64,000 bases of DNA from Magnetovibrio sp. GTDB lineage: Bacteria > Pseudomonadota > Alphaproteobacteria > Rhodospirillales > Casp-alpha2. Position numbers and translations under genes: made by a program. Shown in pieces: positions 56,381-64,000 of this stretch. The stretch spans positions 130,135-194,134 of the forward strand of contig NZFO01000016.1 of the NCBI GenBank assembly GCA_002690705.1, in the 5' to 3' direction. A model generated the notes under the pieces. The model searched no databases and was not told the DNA's origin. It saw only the letters and a list, made by a program, of their open reading frames with translations. Position 1 is the stretch's first letter, and every line of letters begins with the position of its first letter.

Positions 56381-56884
56381 TCAACTCGCGTAAGGATTAT
56401 AAATCCTACCTTCAGGTAACATGACCTCGAGGCCAAAAGTGAATAAGCTCCACATTCCGCCCACAGCAAATACTGCAACCAAGGCGTGAACAGCTAATTG
56501 CCTCGGCTGCCACCCACCCAGCATGCACATCAATAAAAAGACAAACGATACCCCTCCAATCAGCATACCAAGGAATGGCAGACTCCATAAAAAAAAGAAG
56601 AACATAACGAAACAAATAATAGGGTTACGCCAGTATACAAAAAAACCGACGAAACCCGGGCTGCGCTCAGTGCTGCAATCGGGATTGGAGGGACCAGCTT
56701 TAAGAGATTGAATTAAATAAATCATAGACAAAACGGTCATCACGGCAAGAATAACCCGCGGCCAAGTCGATGGCATCAACACACCGTAGTCGGGCTCCCG
56801 TATATCGAAGGTGGCGTCGATGAAAACACCGCAAAACAATAATAAGAAGATAGCAACATATGTGTCACGGTTAACTGTCGCCAC
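56381..56884 (-). CDS. Tripartite tricarboxylate transporter, small membrane subunit (TctB)
   Basis: A 167-residue TctB-type protein with four helices (YVAIFLLLFCGVFIDATF, WPRVILAVMTVLSMIYLIQS, PIICFVMFFFFLWSLPFLG, LAVHALVAVFAVGGMWSLFT). GAGAGG seven bases before GTG 56884 indicates the start, rather than an ATG at 56941. It sits between the binding protein and the large subunit, the standard order of TTT operons, with an 11-bp gap to TctA. Confidence 0.83.
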   Translation of the reverse strand: MATVNRDTYVAIFLLLFCGVFIDATFDIREPDYGVLMPSTWPRVILAVMTVLSMIYLIQSLKAGPSNPDCSTERSPGFVGFFVYWRNPIICFVMFFFFLWSLPFLGMLIGGVSFVFLLMCMLGGWQPRQLAVHALVAVFAVGGMWSLFTFGLEVMLPEGRIYNPYAS

Positions 56885-56989
56885 GGAGACACCTCTCGAG
56901 GGATAGGGGTAAGGGAGAGCGGGCCCAAAACACTTGTGCACTCCGCGCCCTTTGCTTTAGGTTCTAGTCATGCCGTGTAACGTCTCTTG

Positions 56990-57961
56990 TTATTTACCCC
57001 ACCCCATCTCATCAGCAATACCCTTAAACTCCGTATATGAGGCATCAATCCAACTCTGGTAACCCTCGGGGCCAATCCACTGAATACCGGTTCCTTTAGC
57101 TTTCATTTGCTTCAGCAGGTCAGGGTCTTCGGACGCTTTTTTCATGACATTTGCCCACATATCGATAACGTCTTTGGGTGTCCCTTTTGGCGCAACCACA
57201 CCGCGCTTAAGTGAGAAAACCATATCCACGCCCATTTCTTTCAGAGTAGGAAGGTCCGGTAAGGCAGGATCACGTTTTTCAGCAGCTATAGCATAAGCCT
57301 TGAGTTCGCCAGACTCGATGTATTTACGTCCTGAAGCAACGTTTAAACCTCCCAAAGAGATAGCACCTGAGAGCAGCGCTGTCATGCGCTGACGCGTTCC
57401 ATCGAATGGAACAAATTTGAATTTCATACCAGTTTTCTTTTCCAGCAACAACCAGGTGAATTGACTAGTAGAACCGAAAGTCGCTCCGGTCGCAACAGTT
57501 CCCGGGTTCGCCTTTACGCCAGCTTGGAAGTCCTTAAAGTTTTTCCATGGAGCCTTCGCAGAGGCCCCGATGATATCAGGTGTATCGGTAAGCAGAGCAA
57601 CAGGGTCAAAAGCATTATAGTGAAAGTTTATGCGACCGTTCAAATGACTCGTAAAAGCGCTTTGGTGGATCGCAAACAAAGTGCATCCGTCGGGCTTAGC
57701 TTTTGCAGCTTCTTTCGCGCCCTTATTACCGCCTTGGCCTGAGATTGTCACAACCTTGAGTCTTGGCTTTAAGCCCATTTTTTGGATGGTTTTTTCATAA
57801 ATTGAGAATAACACATGAGTCCCACCACCGGCTTTCCATGGCACTATCAGCTTTGCAGTGCTGCAAGGAAGGTTCGGCGCCGCTTTAGCATAGCCCATGA
57901 AACTTAATGTACTCAGTGCAACGATGGTAGTGACTGTCAAAATAAAAATCTTAGGATTCAT
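56990..57961 (-). CDS. Tripartite tricarboxylate transporter, periplasmic substrate-binding protein (TctC/Bug)
   Basis: A 323-residue Bug-family protein with an N-terminal signal peptide (hydrophobic ILTVTTIVALSTLSF, likely cleavage after AKA). The mature part starts with KLIVPWKAGGGTHVLF and includes GATFGSTSQFTWLLLEKKTG, PDLPTLKEMGVDMVFSLKRG and MGWGK at the end. It captures the substrate in the periplasm for TctBA. AAGGAG seven bases before ATG 57961 fixes the start. Three palindrome-bearing repeats lie directly upstream. The ligand is unknown; a 3-carbon sulfonate would match the downstream decarboxylase. Confidence 0.88.
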   Translation of the reverse strand: MNPKIFILTVTTIVALSTLSFMGYAKAAPNLPCSTAKLIVPWKAGGGTHVLFSIYEKTIQKMGLKPRLKVVTISGQGGNKGAKEAAKAKPDGCTLFAIHQSAFTSHLNGRINFHYNAFDPVALLTDTPDIIGASAKAPWKNFKDFQAGVKANPGTVATGATFGSTSQFTWLLLEKKTGMKFKFVPFDGTRQRMTALLSGAISLGGLNVASGRKYIESGELKAYAIAAEKRDPALPDLPTLKEMGVDMVFSLKRGVVAPKGTPKDVIDMWANVMKKASEDPDLLKQMKAKGTGIQWIGPEGYQSWIDASYTEFKGIADEMGWGK

Positions 57962-57984
57962 AACCACGCTCCTTTTTTTACCAT

Positions 57985-58047
57985 TGATCTTTTAAAAGTA
58001 CCGCCTGATCTTTTAAAAGTACCGCCTGATCTTTTAAAAGTACCGCC
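57985..58047. repeat. Three exact tandem copies of a 21-bp unit containing a palindrome
   Basis: Units at 57985-58005, 58006-58026 and 58027-58047 are identical, starting TGATC and ending ACCGCC, each with the perfect palindrome CTTTTAAAAG. They lie 24-86 bp upstream of the transporter operon. Binding sites spaced 21 bp apart fall on the same face of the helix, so this could be a regulatory array. Replication slippage is the other explanation. Confidence 0.85.
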
Positions 58048-58324
58048 GTGTCGGGGGCGCTCACTCAAGCTTACTCGCAATTCTTCTCTAAAATATTAAA
58101 AATTCTACCGTATGACCATATAGCCTAGAAAAGCAATTGATCAACGCTAACTTTGCAGTCTCCGCTTTCTATAAAACCTGCCTTAATATTATGCAATAAG
58201 ATCGTTAGTTAAAATATTTTTGGTAACGTGCATCGACTGGAGGGCAAAAATCTGTCATATGCATAAAGTAGCAGCGACAGGCTTGTAAGGCATTAATGTC
58301 AGATCAAAAAGAATTGAGATAGTT
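58048..58324. other. Divergent intergenic region between the TTT operon and ggt
   Basis: About 275 bp of AT-rich DNA that should contain the promoters of both divergent units. I see no RNA gene or coding sequence. A GGAGGG at about 58240 lies well before the ggt start and is not its ribosome-binding site. Confidence 0.4.
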
Positions 58325-59920
58325 ATGCGTAACCTAGAACTCCCCGGGCGTTCACCAGCTCACGCCATCAACGGAATGGCTGCAACATCCCATACCCTGT
58401 CCACGTCGACGGCCATTGATATTCTGAGGCGAGGCGGAAACGCCATGGATGCTGCTATTGCGGCTTGTGCCGTTCAGTGCGTAGTCGAACCTGAGTCGAC
58501 AGGTATTGGGGGGGATTGCTTTTGTATGTACGCTCCGGGAGGGAAAGATAAAATTGTCGCTTTCAATGGATCTGGAAAAGCACCCAAAGCTGCAACCGTG
58601 GACTACTATCTTGGCAGAGGGATTACCAGTATTGAGAGACAAACACCCGATGCTTGCGTGGTTCCCGGAGCTATCGACGCCTGGTTTCAGTTAAATCGGG
58701 ACTTTGGAAGATTAGGACTCGATGAATTGTTGAAACAAGCTATTGATTACGCGCGTCATGGATATCCGGTGTCATCACGGGTTAGTCTCGATTTTCAATC
58801 GCAAGCGAATATCATCGCTAATGAAGAAAACCTTAAATCAGTATTCATGCCTAGCGGACAGCTTCCCCGGGTTGGTGAAATACATAGGCAACCCGCGCTA
58901 GCTAACACTATGGAAGCAATAGCGCACAAAGGCCGAGACGCGTTTTATCTTGGTGAAATTGCAGAAGACATGGTTGATTACCTTCGGAAACTAGGCGGAC
59001 TTCACACCCTTGAAGATTTCGCTAACCTCAAGGGTGATTATGTCACGCCGATCTCGACTGAATTTCGCGGTCATACGGTTTGGGAATGTCCACCGAATGG
59101 ACAGGGCGTGATTGCATTGCAATTACTAAATATTATTGCCGGTTTCAATACCCAGAATGTCGACCCCATCTCTGTGGAACGTCTTCACCAAGAAATTGAA
59201 GCAGGACGTCTTGCATACAATGACCGCAATACATTTTTAGCCGACCCAACCCAAGCGAATGTGCCGGTAGAAGATTTGCTATCCCAAGAGCATGCCAAGA
59301 ATTTGCGTAGTCAAATAAATCCCGAATACCGGATAGAGCCCCTCTTGCGACCGAGCCTGCCAAAACATGAGAGTACAGTTTACATTTCGGTTGTTGATAA
59401 GGACCGAAATGCTTGCTCCTTCATCAATACACTATTCCATTCGTTTGGCTCCGGTTTGATGGCTCCTAAAACCGGCGTCGTTTTCACCAACCGAGCACAA
59501 GGTTTTGTTATTAAACCCGGGCATCCAAATTGTATTGCACCTGAAAAGCGTCCAATGACAACTATCATCCCCGGAATGATTACTAAAGACGGACAAGCTA
59601 AGATGGCCTTCGGAGTTATGGGCGGACACTATCAAGCGTTCGGTCACATGCATTTTTTATCTCGTTTTTTTGATTTTGAACATGATATTCAAGAGGCACA
59701 AGATGCGCCGCGCGTGTTCCCAGTTTTAGGCGACGATACAGTTGAAATGGAGGATACAGTCCCAAGCGACGTTATTCAGGGTCTTGAAAAACTTGGACAC
59801 AAACGAGTTCAACCCGACAAGCCAATCGGCGGGTCTCAAGCAATTTGGATCGATACAAAAAATGGCGTACTCACCGGTGGATCTGAACCGCGCAAAGATG
59901 GATGTGCCATAGGTTTCTGA
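58325..59920 (+). CDS. ggt: Gamma-glutamyltransferase family protein
   Basis: A 531-residue Ntn-hydrolase of the gamma-glutamyltransferase family: ATSHTLSTSTAIDILRRGGN, AMDAAIAACAVQCVVEPEST, GIGGDCFCMYAP, NGQGVIALQLLNIIAGF, and the self-cleavage site KHESTVYISVVDKDRNA, where the Thr would become the new N-terminal nucleophile of the small subunit. FHSFGSGLMAPKTGVVFTNR follows. No signal peptide is seen, so the enzyme may be cytosolic, unlike the periplasmic E. coli enzyme. It may hydrolyse glutathione or gamma-glutamyl compounds. A cephalosporin-acylase-like activity is possible in the family. Confidence 0.87.
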   Translation: MRNLELPGRSPAHAINGMAATSHTLSTSTAIDILRRGGNAMDAAIAACAVQCVVEPESTGIGGDCFCMYAPGGKDKIVAFNGSGKAPKAATVDYYLGRGITSIERQTPDACVVPGAIDAWFQLNRDFGRLGLDELLKQAIDYARHGYPVSSRVSLDFQSQANIIANEENLKSVFMPSGQLPRVGEIHRQPALANTMEAIAHKGRDAFYLGEIAEDMVDYLRKLGGLHTLEDFANLKGDYVTPISTEFRGHTVWECPPNGQGVIALQLLNIIAGFNTQNVDPISVERLHQEIEAGRLAYNDRNTFLADPTQANVPVEDLLSQEHAKNLRSQINPEYRIEPLLRPSLPKHESTVYISVVDKDRNACSFINTLFHSFGSGLMAPKTGVVFTNRAQGFVIKPGHPNCIAPEKRPMTTIIPGMITKDGQAKMAFGVMGGHYQAFGHMHFLSRFFDFEHDIQEAQDAPRVFPVLGDDTVEMEDTVPSDVIQGLEKLGHKRVQPDKPIGGSQAIWIDTKNGVLTGGSEPRKDGCAIGF

Positions 59921-59950
59921 GAGCGTGGCAACACATCCTTTACAATATAA

Positions 59951-59988
59951 CTTTCAATCGGCCGCTCTACCAACTGAGCTCAGCCGGC
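59951..59988 (-). pseudogene. 5' half of a tRNA-Phe (GAA) gene, truncated in the anticodon loop
   Basis: The minus strand from 59988 reads GCCGGCT, a D arm AGCTCAGTTGGTAGAGC, a 5' anticodon stem GCCGA and then TTGAAA, i.e. loop with anticodon GAA. The expected 3' stem TCGGC, variable loop, T arm and acceptor strand are absent. After position 38 the sequence becomes unrelated AT-rich DNA. Position 8, normally T, is G. So this is a broken copy, not a working tRNA. Confidence 0.75.
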
Positions 59989-59990
59989 CT

Positions 59991-60283
59991 CCAGATAAAT
60001 TACCAAACAAAGCAGCAGCTATAATCAACGTTGGCTGAGAACGACAGAACAATAACGACCCATGCCCACCGTAAAAATCAATAAACTCGTTCCCATCTGC
60101 ACCCCATTTTCTGGAACCTTTTGCAAGTTCTACATATAGAGGATACGGAGACATATGACGGGAGTCATGAACAACTCCGCTCAGAAAAAGATTTCGAGCT
60201 CGCTTATGACGTGCCATGGCATGTTTGGTCTTTGACTGAAAAAGAGCAACCATATGAAAGTTAGATACGAGATTAACGCTCAT
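59991..60283 (-). pseudogene. N-terminal fragment of a class III aminotransferase (glutamate-1-semialdehyde aminotransferase-like)
   Basis: The frame from 60283 encodes ALFQ-type helix residues, then HKRARNLFLSGVVHDSRHMS, PYPLYVELAKGSRKWGADGN and EFIDFYGGHGSLLF, the first 85 or so residues of a class III aminotransferase of the GSA-aminomutase-like group. After IIAAALFGNL it runs without interruption into the tRNA-Phe fragment. The PLP-lysine domain and more than three quarters of the gene are missing. The fragment cannot be active. Confidence 0.8.
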
Positions 60284-60595
60284 TAAGGCTCCCCAAAATT
60301 AATTAGTCCCTTTTGTGAAGCCAGATTGTCTGCAGCTTAATAGCAAGTCCCTACCACAGCACCTATTTGCAATGACAATTGCATGCAGATATCGCATGCC
60401 TCGAAATAAGGCACGCATTACGCGTATGCCAGAAAAACAAATCTAAAGGGCATTCCTAATGCGCATGCCCATAAAGGGCATTCCTAATGCGCATGCCCAC
60501 ATGAATTGCCCCTTCGCCAAGTCTGGCCCTATGATAAGTCTCATTACAGAGATTAGTCGCTGTTAGCTGCACTAGCAAAACTTGTTCATAAAAAT
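60284..60595. other. Control region upstream of the liv operon
   Basis: About 310 bp with many GCAT/ATGC elements. Besides the 28-bp tandem repeat (60444-60499), GCCT and AGGC flank CGAAATA near 60395-60412. The promoter of livH is expected here. No coding sequence is seen. Confidence 0.45.
60444..60499. repeat. 28-bp direct tandem repeat, two exact copies, with internal dyad
   Basis: The unit occurs at 60444-60471 and 60472-60499 without mismatch. Each copy contains GGGCAT and ATGCCC as inverted arms 11 bp apart, and an ATGCGCAT palindrome. The array ends about 97 bp before livH. It may be an operator pair or a slippage product. Confidence 0.85.
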
Positions 60596-61510
60596 TTGTT
60601 GCATTTTTCAGGCGGCTTTGAGAGCGGATGGGGGCTTATATTGTTTGGTCAATTGTTTATTAGTGGAGTTGCCACAGGCGCGCTTTACGCATTAACGGCA
60701 GTAGCCGTGGTTGTCGTCTTCCGCAACACACGTACCATCAATCTCGCCCAAGGTGATTTTGCAATGGTCGGAGCGTTTGCGGCATTAGTTTTTATCAAAG
60801 ATTTTGGCCTAAATTATTATGTAGCTCTTTTCGGTGCTGTTCTAACGTGCGTGCTGCTAGGCATCGCTTTTGAGAGAATAGTTATGCGGCCGATTGCCGA
60901 CTCAGATTGGTTAACATTATTCACGGCAACACTTGGAATGTACTACGTACTGCATGGCGTTGCTGGTTGGTTTTGGGGACGCGATACCAAAGCCTTCCCC
61001 GTAACATTCGACCCTACTCCTATTGAAGTGATCGGCGGCTTGGTCAGCCAGGGTCATGTGATCAATATGGCTTGGGCGGGGGGTATTGGGCTCATGTTAT
61101 TTTGGTTCTTCCGATACACGAAACAAGGGATTGCTATGCGTGCCGTAACTGACGACCCGGACACCGCCATGCTAATGGGTATTCCAGTCAGGTTTATCGT
61201 GTTATTGACTTGGGGTATGGCTGGTTTTTTAGCAGCCTTCGCTGGCGTCCTCTTGGCACCTATAGTTTATGTTGCGCCAGAGATGATGGATGAGGTGCTG
61301 ATCAAAGGATATGTAGCGGCAGTATTCGGGGGACTTTATTCCATCCCGGGTGCAATTTTGGGAGCACTGATGATTGGAATCACAGAAAATATGGCTGGCG
61401 GATACCTTGGCTCACACTTTAAAACCGCTACGGCCTTTGTCATGATCGTTGTACTCTTGGCATTTCGCCCTCAAGGTCTTTTTGGCATTCAAAAGCGGCG
61501 AGAATTTTAA
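60596..61510 (+). CDS. livH: Branched-chain amino acid-type ABC transporter permease LivH
   Basis: A 304-residue permease with about eight helices and the LivH signature: ATGALYALTAVAVVVVFRNT, NLAQGDFAMVGAFAALV, a GIAMRAVTDDPDTAMLMGIP cytoplasmic loop, and VAAVFGGLYSIPGAILGALM with GITENMAGGYLGS. No ATG precedes the first helix. TTG at 60596 (or 60599) is the only suitable start and has a weak ribosome-binding site. The stop codon overlaps the livM start by one base. The substrate-binding protein gene is not in the window. It could lie beyond the right edge. Confidence 0.9.
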   Translation: MLHFSGGFESGWGLILFGQLFISGVATGALYALTAVAVVVVFRNTRTINLAQGDFAMVGAFAALVFIKDFGLNYYVALFGAVLTCVLLGIAFERIVMRPIADSDWLTLFTATLGMYYVLHGVAGWFWGRDTKAFPVTFDPTPIEVIGGLVSQGHVINMAWAGGIGLMLFWFFRYTKQGIAMRAVTDDPDTAMLMGIPVRFIVLLTWGMAGFLAAFAGVLLAPIVYVAPEMMDEVLIKGYVAAVFGGLYSIPGAILGALMIGITENMAGGYLGSHFKTATAFVMIVVLLAFRPQGLFGIQKRREF

Positions 61511-62538
61511 TGTTTGGCCCAGTAAATAAATCGTCTCTGAACAGGGGAACATTAGCAAATATTACAACGCTCCGTCAAAACTGGGGCCTGATGATAGCGC
61601 TCTTTACCGCCGCGCTGGCATTCCCGTTCCTTCCGGGTGTCGAGGGATGGATGGCATCACAAGCGGCTCTTATCGTTGTTTATATTATTGCTGCCCAAGG
61701 CGTAAGTATCCTGACTGGCTATACCGGCCTCGTTACAGTTGGACATGGGGGATTCTTAGCTATTGGTGCGTACACATCTGCATTGCTGACAAAATACTTC
61801 GCTGTCGATCTTATCATCGGGATTATTTCCGGAGCAATCATGGCGGGCGTCTTTGGTTTTCTGCTGGGGCTCGTCTTTTTAAGATTATCTGGTGCTTTTA
61901 TGGCTATCGGGACGCTCGGATTTGCATTCTTCGTTGGAACGATCGTCAATAATATCCCTATATTTGAGGGTCGGGAGGGTATTTCATTACCTACCAATCG
62001 GGTTTTAGGCATGGAAATTGGAGATACCGGTTTCTTAGTCATCTCGGTTATCGCTCTCGGCTTGACCACGCTCCTTATATATCGGCTGGTTCACTCAGGA
62101 GTTGGACGTGCTTTCATGGCCTTGCGAGATGCCGAACGCGCCGCGGAAAGCAGCGGTGTCAACAGGGTGAAGTACCGCACACTGTCTTTCACAATTAGCG
62201 CTGCTGTTACTGGCGTAGCAGGGGGATTAAATGCACATATTGTCAATTATGTATCTGCAGAGGTTTTTGCTGATATTTGGTACTCCGTAGATTTTCTAGT
62301 TGCCACAGTGGTAGGCGGCTCAGCCATGTTAATGGGGCCATTTATCGGCGGGTTTTTTATCGTTATGGTTCCTTTCTTCCTCGAAGAGCTTGCTGACTTT
62401 TCATTCATTTTAAAAGGGGTGGTTTTGATTGGGGTTCTGATTTTAGCTCCAGCTGGAATCGCAGGTGTGATAGCGCGTCCTTTTCAAGCCTTGCGGGCCA
62501 AGCGGATTTGCCCAAAAAGCACCGGACAGCCCAAATGA
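61510..62538 (+). CDS. livM: Branched-chain amino acid-type ABC transporter permease LivM
   Basis: A 342-residue permease: QGVSILTGYTGLVTVGHGGF and LAIGAYTSALLTK near residue 70, FLRLSGAFMAIGTLGFAFFV, a coupling loop GRAFMALRDAERAAESSGVN with the typical RDAE and G-V/I-N elements, and TVVGGSAMLMGPFIGGFFIV. It pairs with LivH to form the membrane channel. Its end overlaps livG by 4 bp (ATGA). Confidence 0.92.
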   Translation: MFGPVNKSSLNRGTLANITTLRQNWGLMIALFTAALAFPFLPGVEGWMASQAALIVVYIIAAQGVSILTGYTGLVTVGHGGFLAIGAYTSALLTKYFAVDLIIGIISGAIMAGVFGFLLGLVFLRLSGAFMAIGTLGFAFFVGTIVNNIPIFEGREGISLPTNRVLGMEIGDTGFLVISVIALGLTTLLIYRLVHSGVGRAFMALRDAERAAESSGVNRVKYRTLSFTISAAVTGVAGGLNAHIVNYVSAEVFADIWYSVDFLVATVVGGSAMLMGPFIGGFFIVMVPFFLEELADFSFILKGVVLIGVLILAPAGIAGVIARPFQALRAKRICPKSTGQPK

Positions 62539-63305
62539 CAGAGATACTCCGCTGCGAAAACGTACTTGTTAGCTTTGGTGGCGTCGTTGCGTGCAATAAT
62601 ATTACCCTCGGTATAACGGAAGGTAAGATCATTGGCCTCATTGGACCTAACGGCGCGGGAAAAACGACACTTTTCAATGTATTAACCCGCTTTCAGGACG
62701 CCGATACAGGTTCTCTCTATTTTCGTGGAGCTGATATTGGGCGACTAAAACCGCATGACATGGCTTCGATGGGCATGACGCGTACCTTTCAGAACATTAA
62801 TCTATTCGCTGAACAATCTACTTTAGATAATATTTTGATAGGCGCTCACCATCTGATCGGGAACCCCTTTGCTAACATGTTTGGCTTACCAAGGGCTCGG
62901 AAAAATGAGCGAAAATTAATTGAACGGGCAAGACAAATCGCAGAAATGCTGCGCCTAGAAGACCAACTCAATAATGAGGTGAAGAACCTACCCTATGGCG
63001 TGCAAAAGAGAGTTGAAATGGCCCGTGCTCTGGCATCCAATCCAGAAATTATACTTCTTGATGAACCTGTCGCTGGGTGCAACGAAGAAGAGACAGCGGA
63101 CTTGAAAGAGATTATTCAGCATGTCAATCGCGAATTAGGCATAACCGTATTTCTTGTTGAGCACGACATGTCCATGGTAATGAGCATTTGCGACTATATT
63201 TATGTAATAAACTTTGGCGCGAACTTAGCCGAAGGTACCCCAGCGGAAATACAATCAAACTCGGACGTTATCAAAGCCTATCTGGGTGAGGAGGACGAGA
63301 CATGA
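62535..63305 (+). CDS. livG: Branched-chain amino acid-type ABC transporter ATPase LivG
   Basis: A 256-residue ABC ATPase with Walker A GLIGPNGAGKTTLFN, the LivG-type TRTFQNINLFAEQSTLDNIL, a modified signature LPYGVQKRVEMARALA (LSYGxQ type) and Walker B IILLDEPVAGCNEEE followed by the switch His in FLVEHDMSMVMSICD. The start ATG 62535 overlaps the livM stop. An earlier ATG at 62508 would lie within livM. In Walker B the usual AAG is VAG, a small change. Confidence 0.92.
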   Translation: MTEILRCENVLVSFGGVVACNNITLGITEGKIIGLIGPNGAGKTTLFNVLTRFQDADTGSLYFRGADIGRLKPHDMASMGMTRTFQNINLFAEQSTLDNILIGAHHLIGNPFANMFGLPRARKNERKLIERARQIAEMLRLEDQLNNEVKNLPYGVQKRVEMARALASNPEIILLDEPVAGCNEEETADLKEIIQHVNRELGITVFLVEHDMSMVMSICDYIYVINFGANLAEGTPAEIQSNSDVIKAYLGEEDET

Positions 63306-64000
63306 GTCTTCTCCTTGAATTAAGTGCTGTTGAAGCCAGCTACGGGGTAATCCGGGCCTTACAAGGCGTATCACTTGAAGTGGGCGACGGCGACATGGTC
63401 GCACTTTTAGGTGCTAACGGCGCAGGGAAATCAACAACTCTTCGCTCAATTTCCGGCATGGTTCCGCCAACTTCCGGCCAAATATTATTCGATGGGAAAT
63501 CGCTAGCTGGATTAACGCCAAACGAGATTGTCAAGTTGGGTATCGCTCACGTCCCCGAGGGCCGAAAAATTTTTAAAGACCTGACTGTATCCGAAAACTT
63601 ACGAATGGGCGCATACTCTCGGTCTGACAAGACTGGAATAATCGAAGATACGGATATGGTTCTGAATCTATTTCCCCGCCTAAAGGAACGCGAGGGGCAA
63701 TTAGGAGGGTCATTAAGTGGGGGAGAGCAACAGATGTTAGCAATTGGACGTGGATTAATGGCTCGCCCACGACTTCTGCTGCTGGATGAGCCCTCTTTAG
63801 GACTCGCCCCAATTATCATTGCTGACATATTTACAACCTTGAAGGCTGTCAATGCAGAACGACGCATGACCATGCTAATTGTAGAACAAAATGCCAATGT
63901 AGCATTAAAAAACTGCCATTTTGGATACGTCTTGCGGGTTGGAAAGGTAGCTGTTTCAGGAGAGTCTGAGAAACTGCGTACGAATCGCGAGGTGGTAGAG
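63302..64000 (+). CDS. livF: Branched-chain amino acid-type ABC transporter ATPase LivF, 3' end outside the window
   Basis: The frame opens MSLLLELSAVEASYGVIRAL at 63302, overlapping the livG stop by 4 bp, and is still open at the right edge after 233 codons, nearly the full family length of about 235-240. It has Walker A LLGANGAGKSTTLRSISG, the LivF-specific HVPEGRKIFKDLTVSENL, signature LSGGEQQMLAIGRGLM, Walker B LLLLDEPSLGLAP and VEQNANVAL. It completes the livHMGF set. Confidence 0.93.
   Translation, partial: MSLLLELSAVEASYGVIRALQGVSLEVGDGDMVALLGANGAGKSTTLRSISGMVPPTSGQILFDGKSLAGLTPNEIVKLGIAHVPEGRKIFKDLTVSENLRMGAYSRSDKTGIIEDTDMVLNLFPRLKEREGQLGGSLSGGEQQMLAIGRGLMARPRLLLLDEPSLGLAPIIIADIFTTLKAVNAERRMTMLIVEQNANVALKNCHFGYVLRVGKVAVSGESEKLRTNREVVE

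Noticed and set aside
54667-56478. Long N-terminal extensions of several genes (TctA to 56478, TctB to 56941, ComD to 54764, IclR to 40509, MetY to 44060)
   Set aside because: The extensions overlap neighbouring genes or lack family similarity, while good ribosome-binding sites precede the internal starts chosen.
57985-58047. CRISPR array
   Set aside because: The three copies are contiguous, with no spacers, and no cas gene is present.
59951-59988. Functional tRNA-Phe gene
   Set aside because: The D arm and 5' anticodon stem are good, but no matching 3' stem, T arm or acceptor strand follows within the next 80 bp.

Overview
The window looks like a chromosomal segment of a heterotrophic marine alphaproteobacterium (SAR116- or Rhodospirillales-like; this is an inference from gene content and moderate GC, not a phylogeny). 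It is dominated by catabolic modules for small marine osmolytes: D-glutamate, dimethylglycine, sarcosine, taurine and other C2/C3 sulfonates, acyl-CoA intermediates and peptides. Each module is compact, with overlapping genes, and most come with their own regulator or transporter. Ribosomal, phage, transposase and CRISPR genes are not seen.

Layout. 1-4.9 kb (minus strand): a partial CoA-transferase III, a YdcF-like pseudogene, a MaoC-like hydratase, an acyl-CoA dehydrogenase and the DgcA/DgcN pair for D-glutamate. 5.3-7.7 kb: a dimethylglycine/sarcosine dehydrogenase-like flavoprotein fused to GcvT. 8.2-9.1 kb: dtd and a decayed mmsA. 9.4-16.6 kb: a taurine-type module of omega-aminotransferase, divergent tauR, ald, xsc and pta. 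16.8-23.4 kb: an MmgE/PrpD protein, then sarcosine oxidase soxBDAG. 23.4-32.1 kb (minus strand): an uncommon operon, gntR - DUF3604/PHP protein - aconitase-X large and small subunits - VOC protein - SdhB-like, two membrane anchors and SdhA-like. 32.2-35.8 kb: an M24 peptidase remnant, an M29/NicX-like protein and a frameshifted MFS transporter. 36.0-41.7 kb: a sulfoacetate-type module (SucD/SucC-like ligase, SauS-like acylating dehydrogenase, IclR regulator) next to azlCD. 41.9-49.2 kb: hydrolase, O-acetylhomoserine sulfhydrylase, 3-hydroxyacyl-CoA dehydrogenase, TPR protein, SDR and acyl-CoA synthetase. 49.6-58.0 kb (minus strand): tripartite tricarboxylate transporter, ComD/ComE-like decarboxylase, aldehyde dehydrogenase, SDR and N-acyl-D-amino-acid deacylase. 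58.3-60.3 kb: gamma-glutamyltransferase, then a truncated tRNA-Phe joined to a truncated aminotransferase. 60.6-64.0 kb: livHMGF, with livF cut by the window edge.

How it fits together. Three modules converge on sulfoacetaldehyde: taurine through the aminotransferase, sulfoacetate through the ligase and SauS, and sulfopyruvate through ComDE. Xsc and Pta then give sulfite and acetyl-CoA. The dimethylglycine dehydrogenase-like protein and SoxBDAG would both feed one-carbon units to tetrahydrofolate. The SDH-like/aconitase-X operon has no pathway that I recognise and is the best candidate for an undescribed system. At least five decayed genes or fragments, a truncated tRNA and several short tandem repeats show local gene loss and rearrangement.
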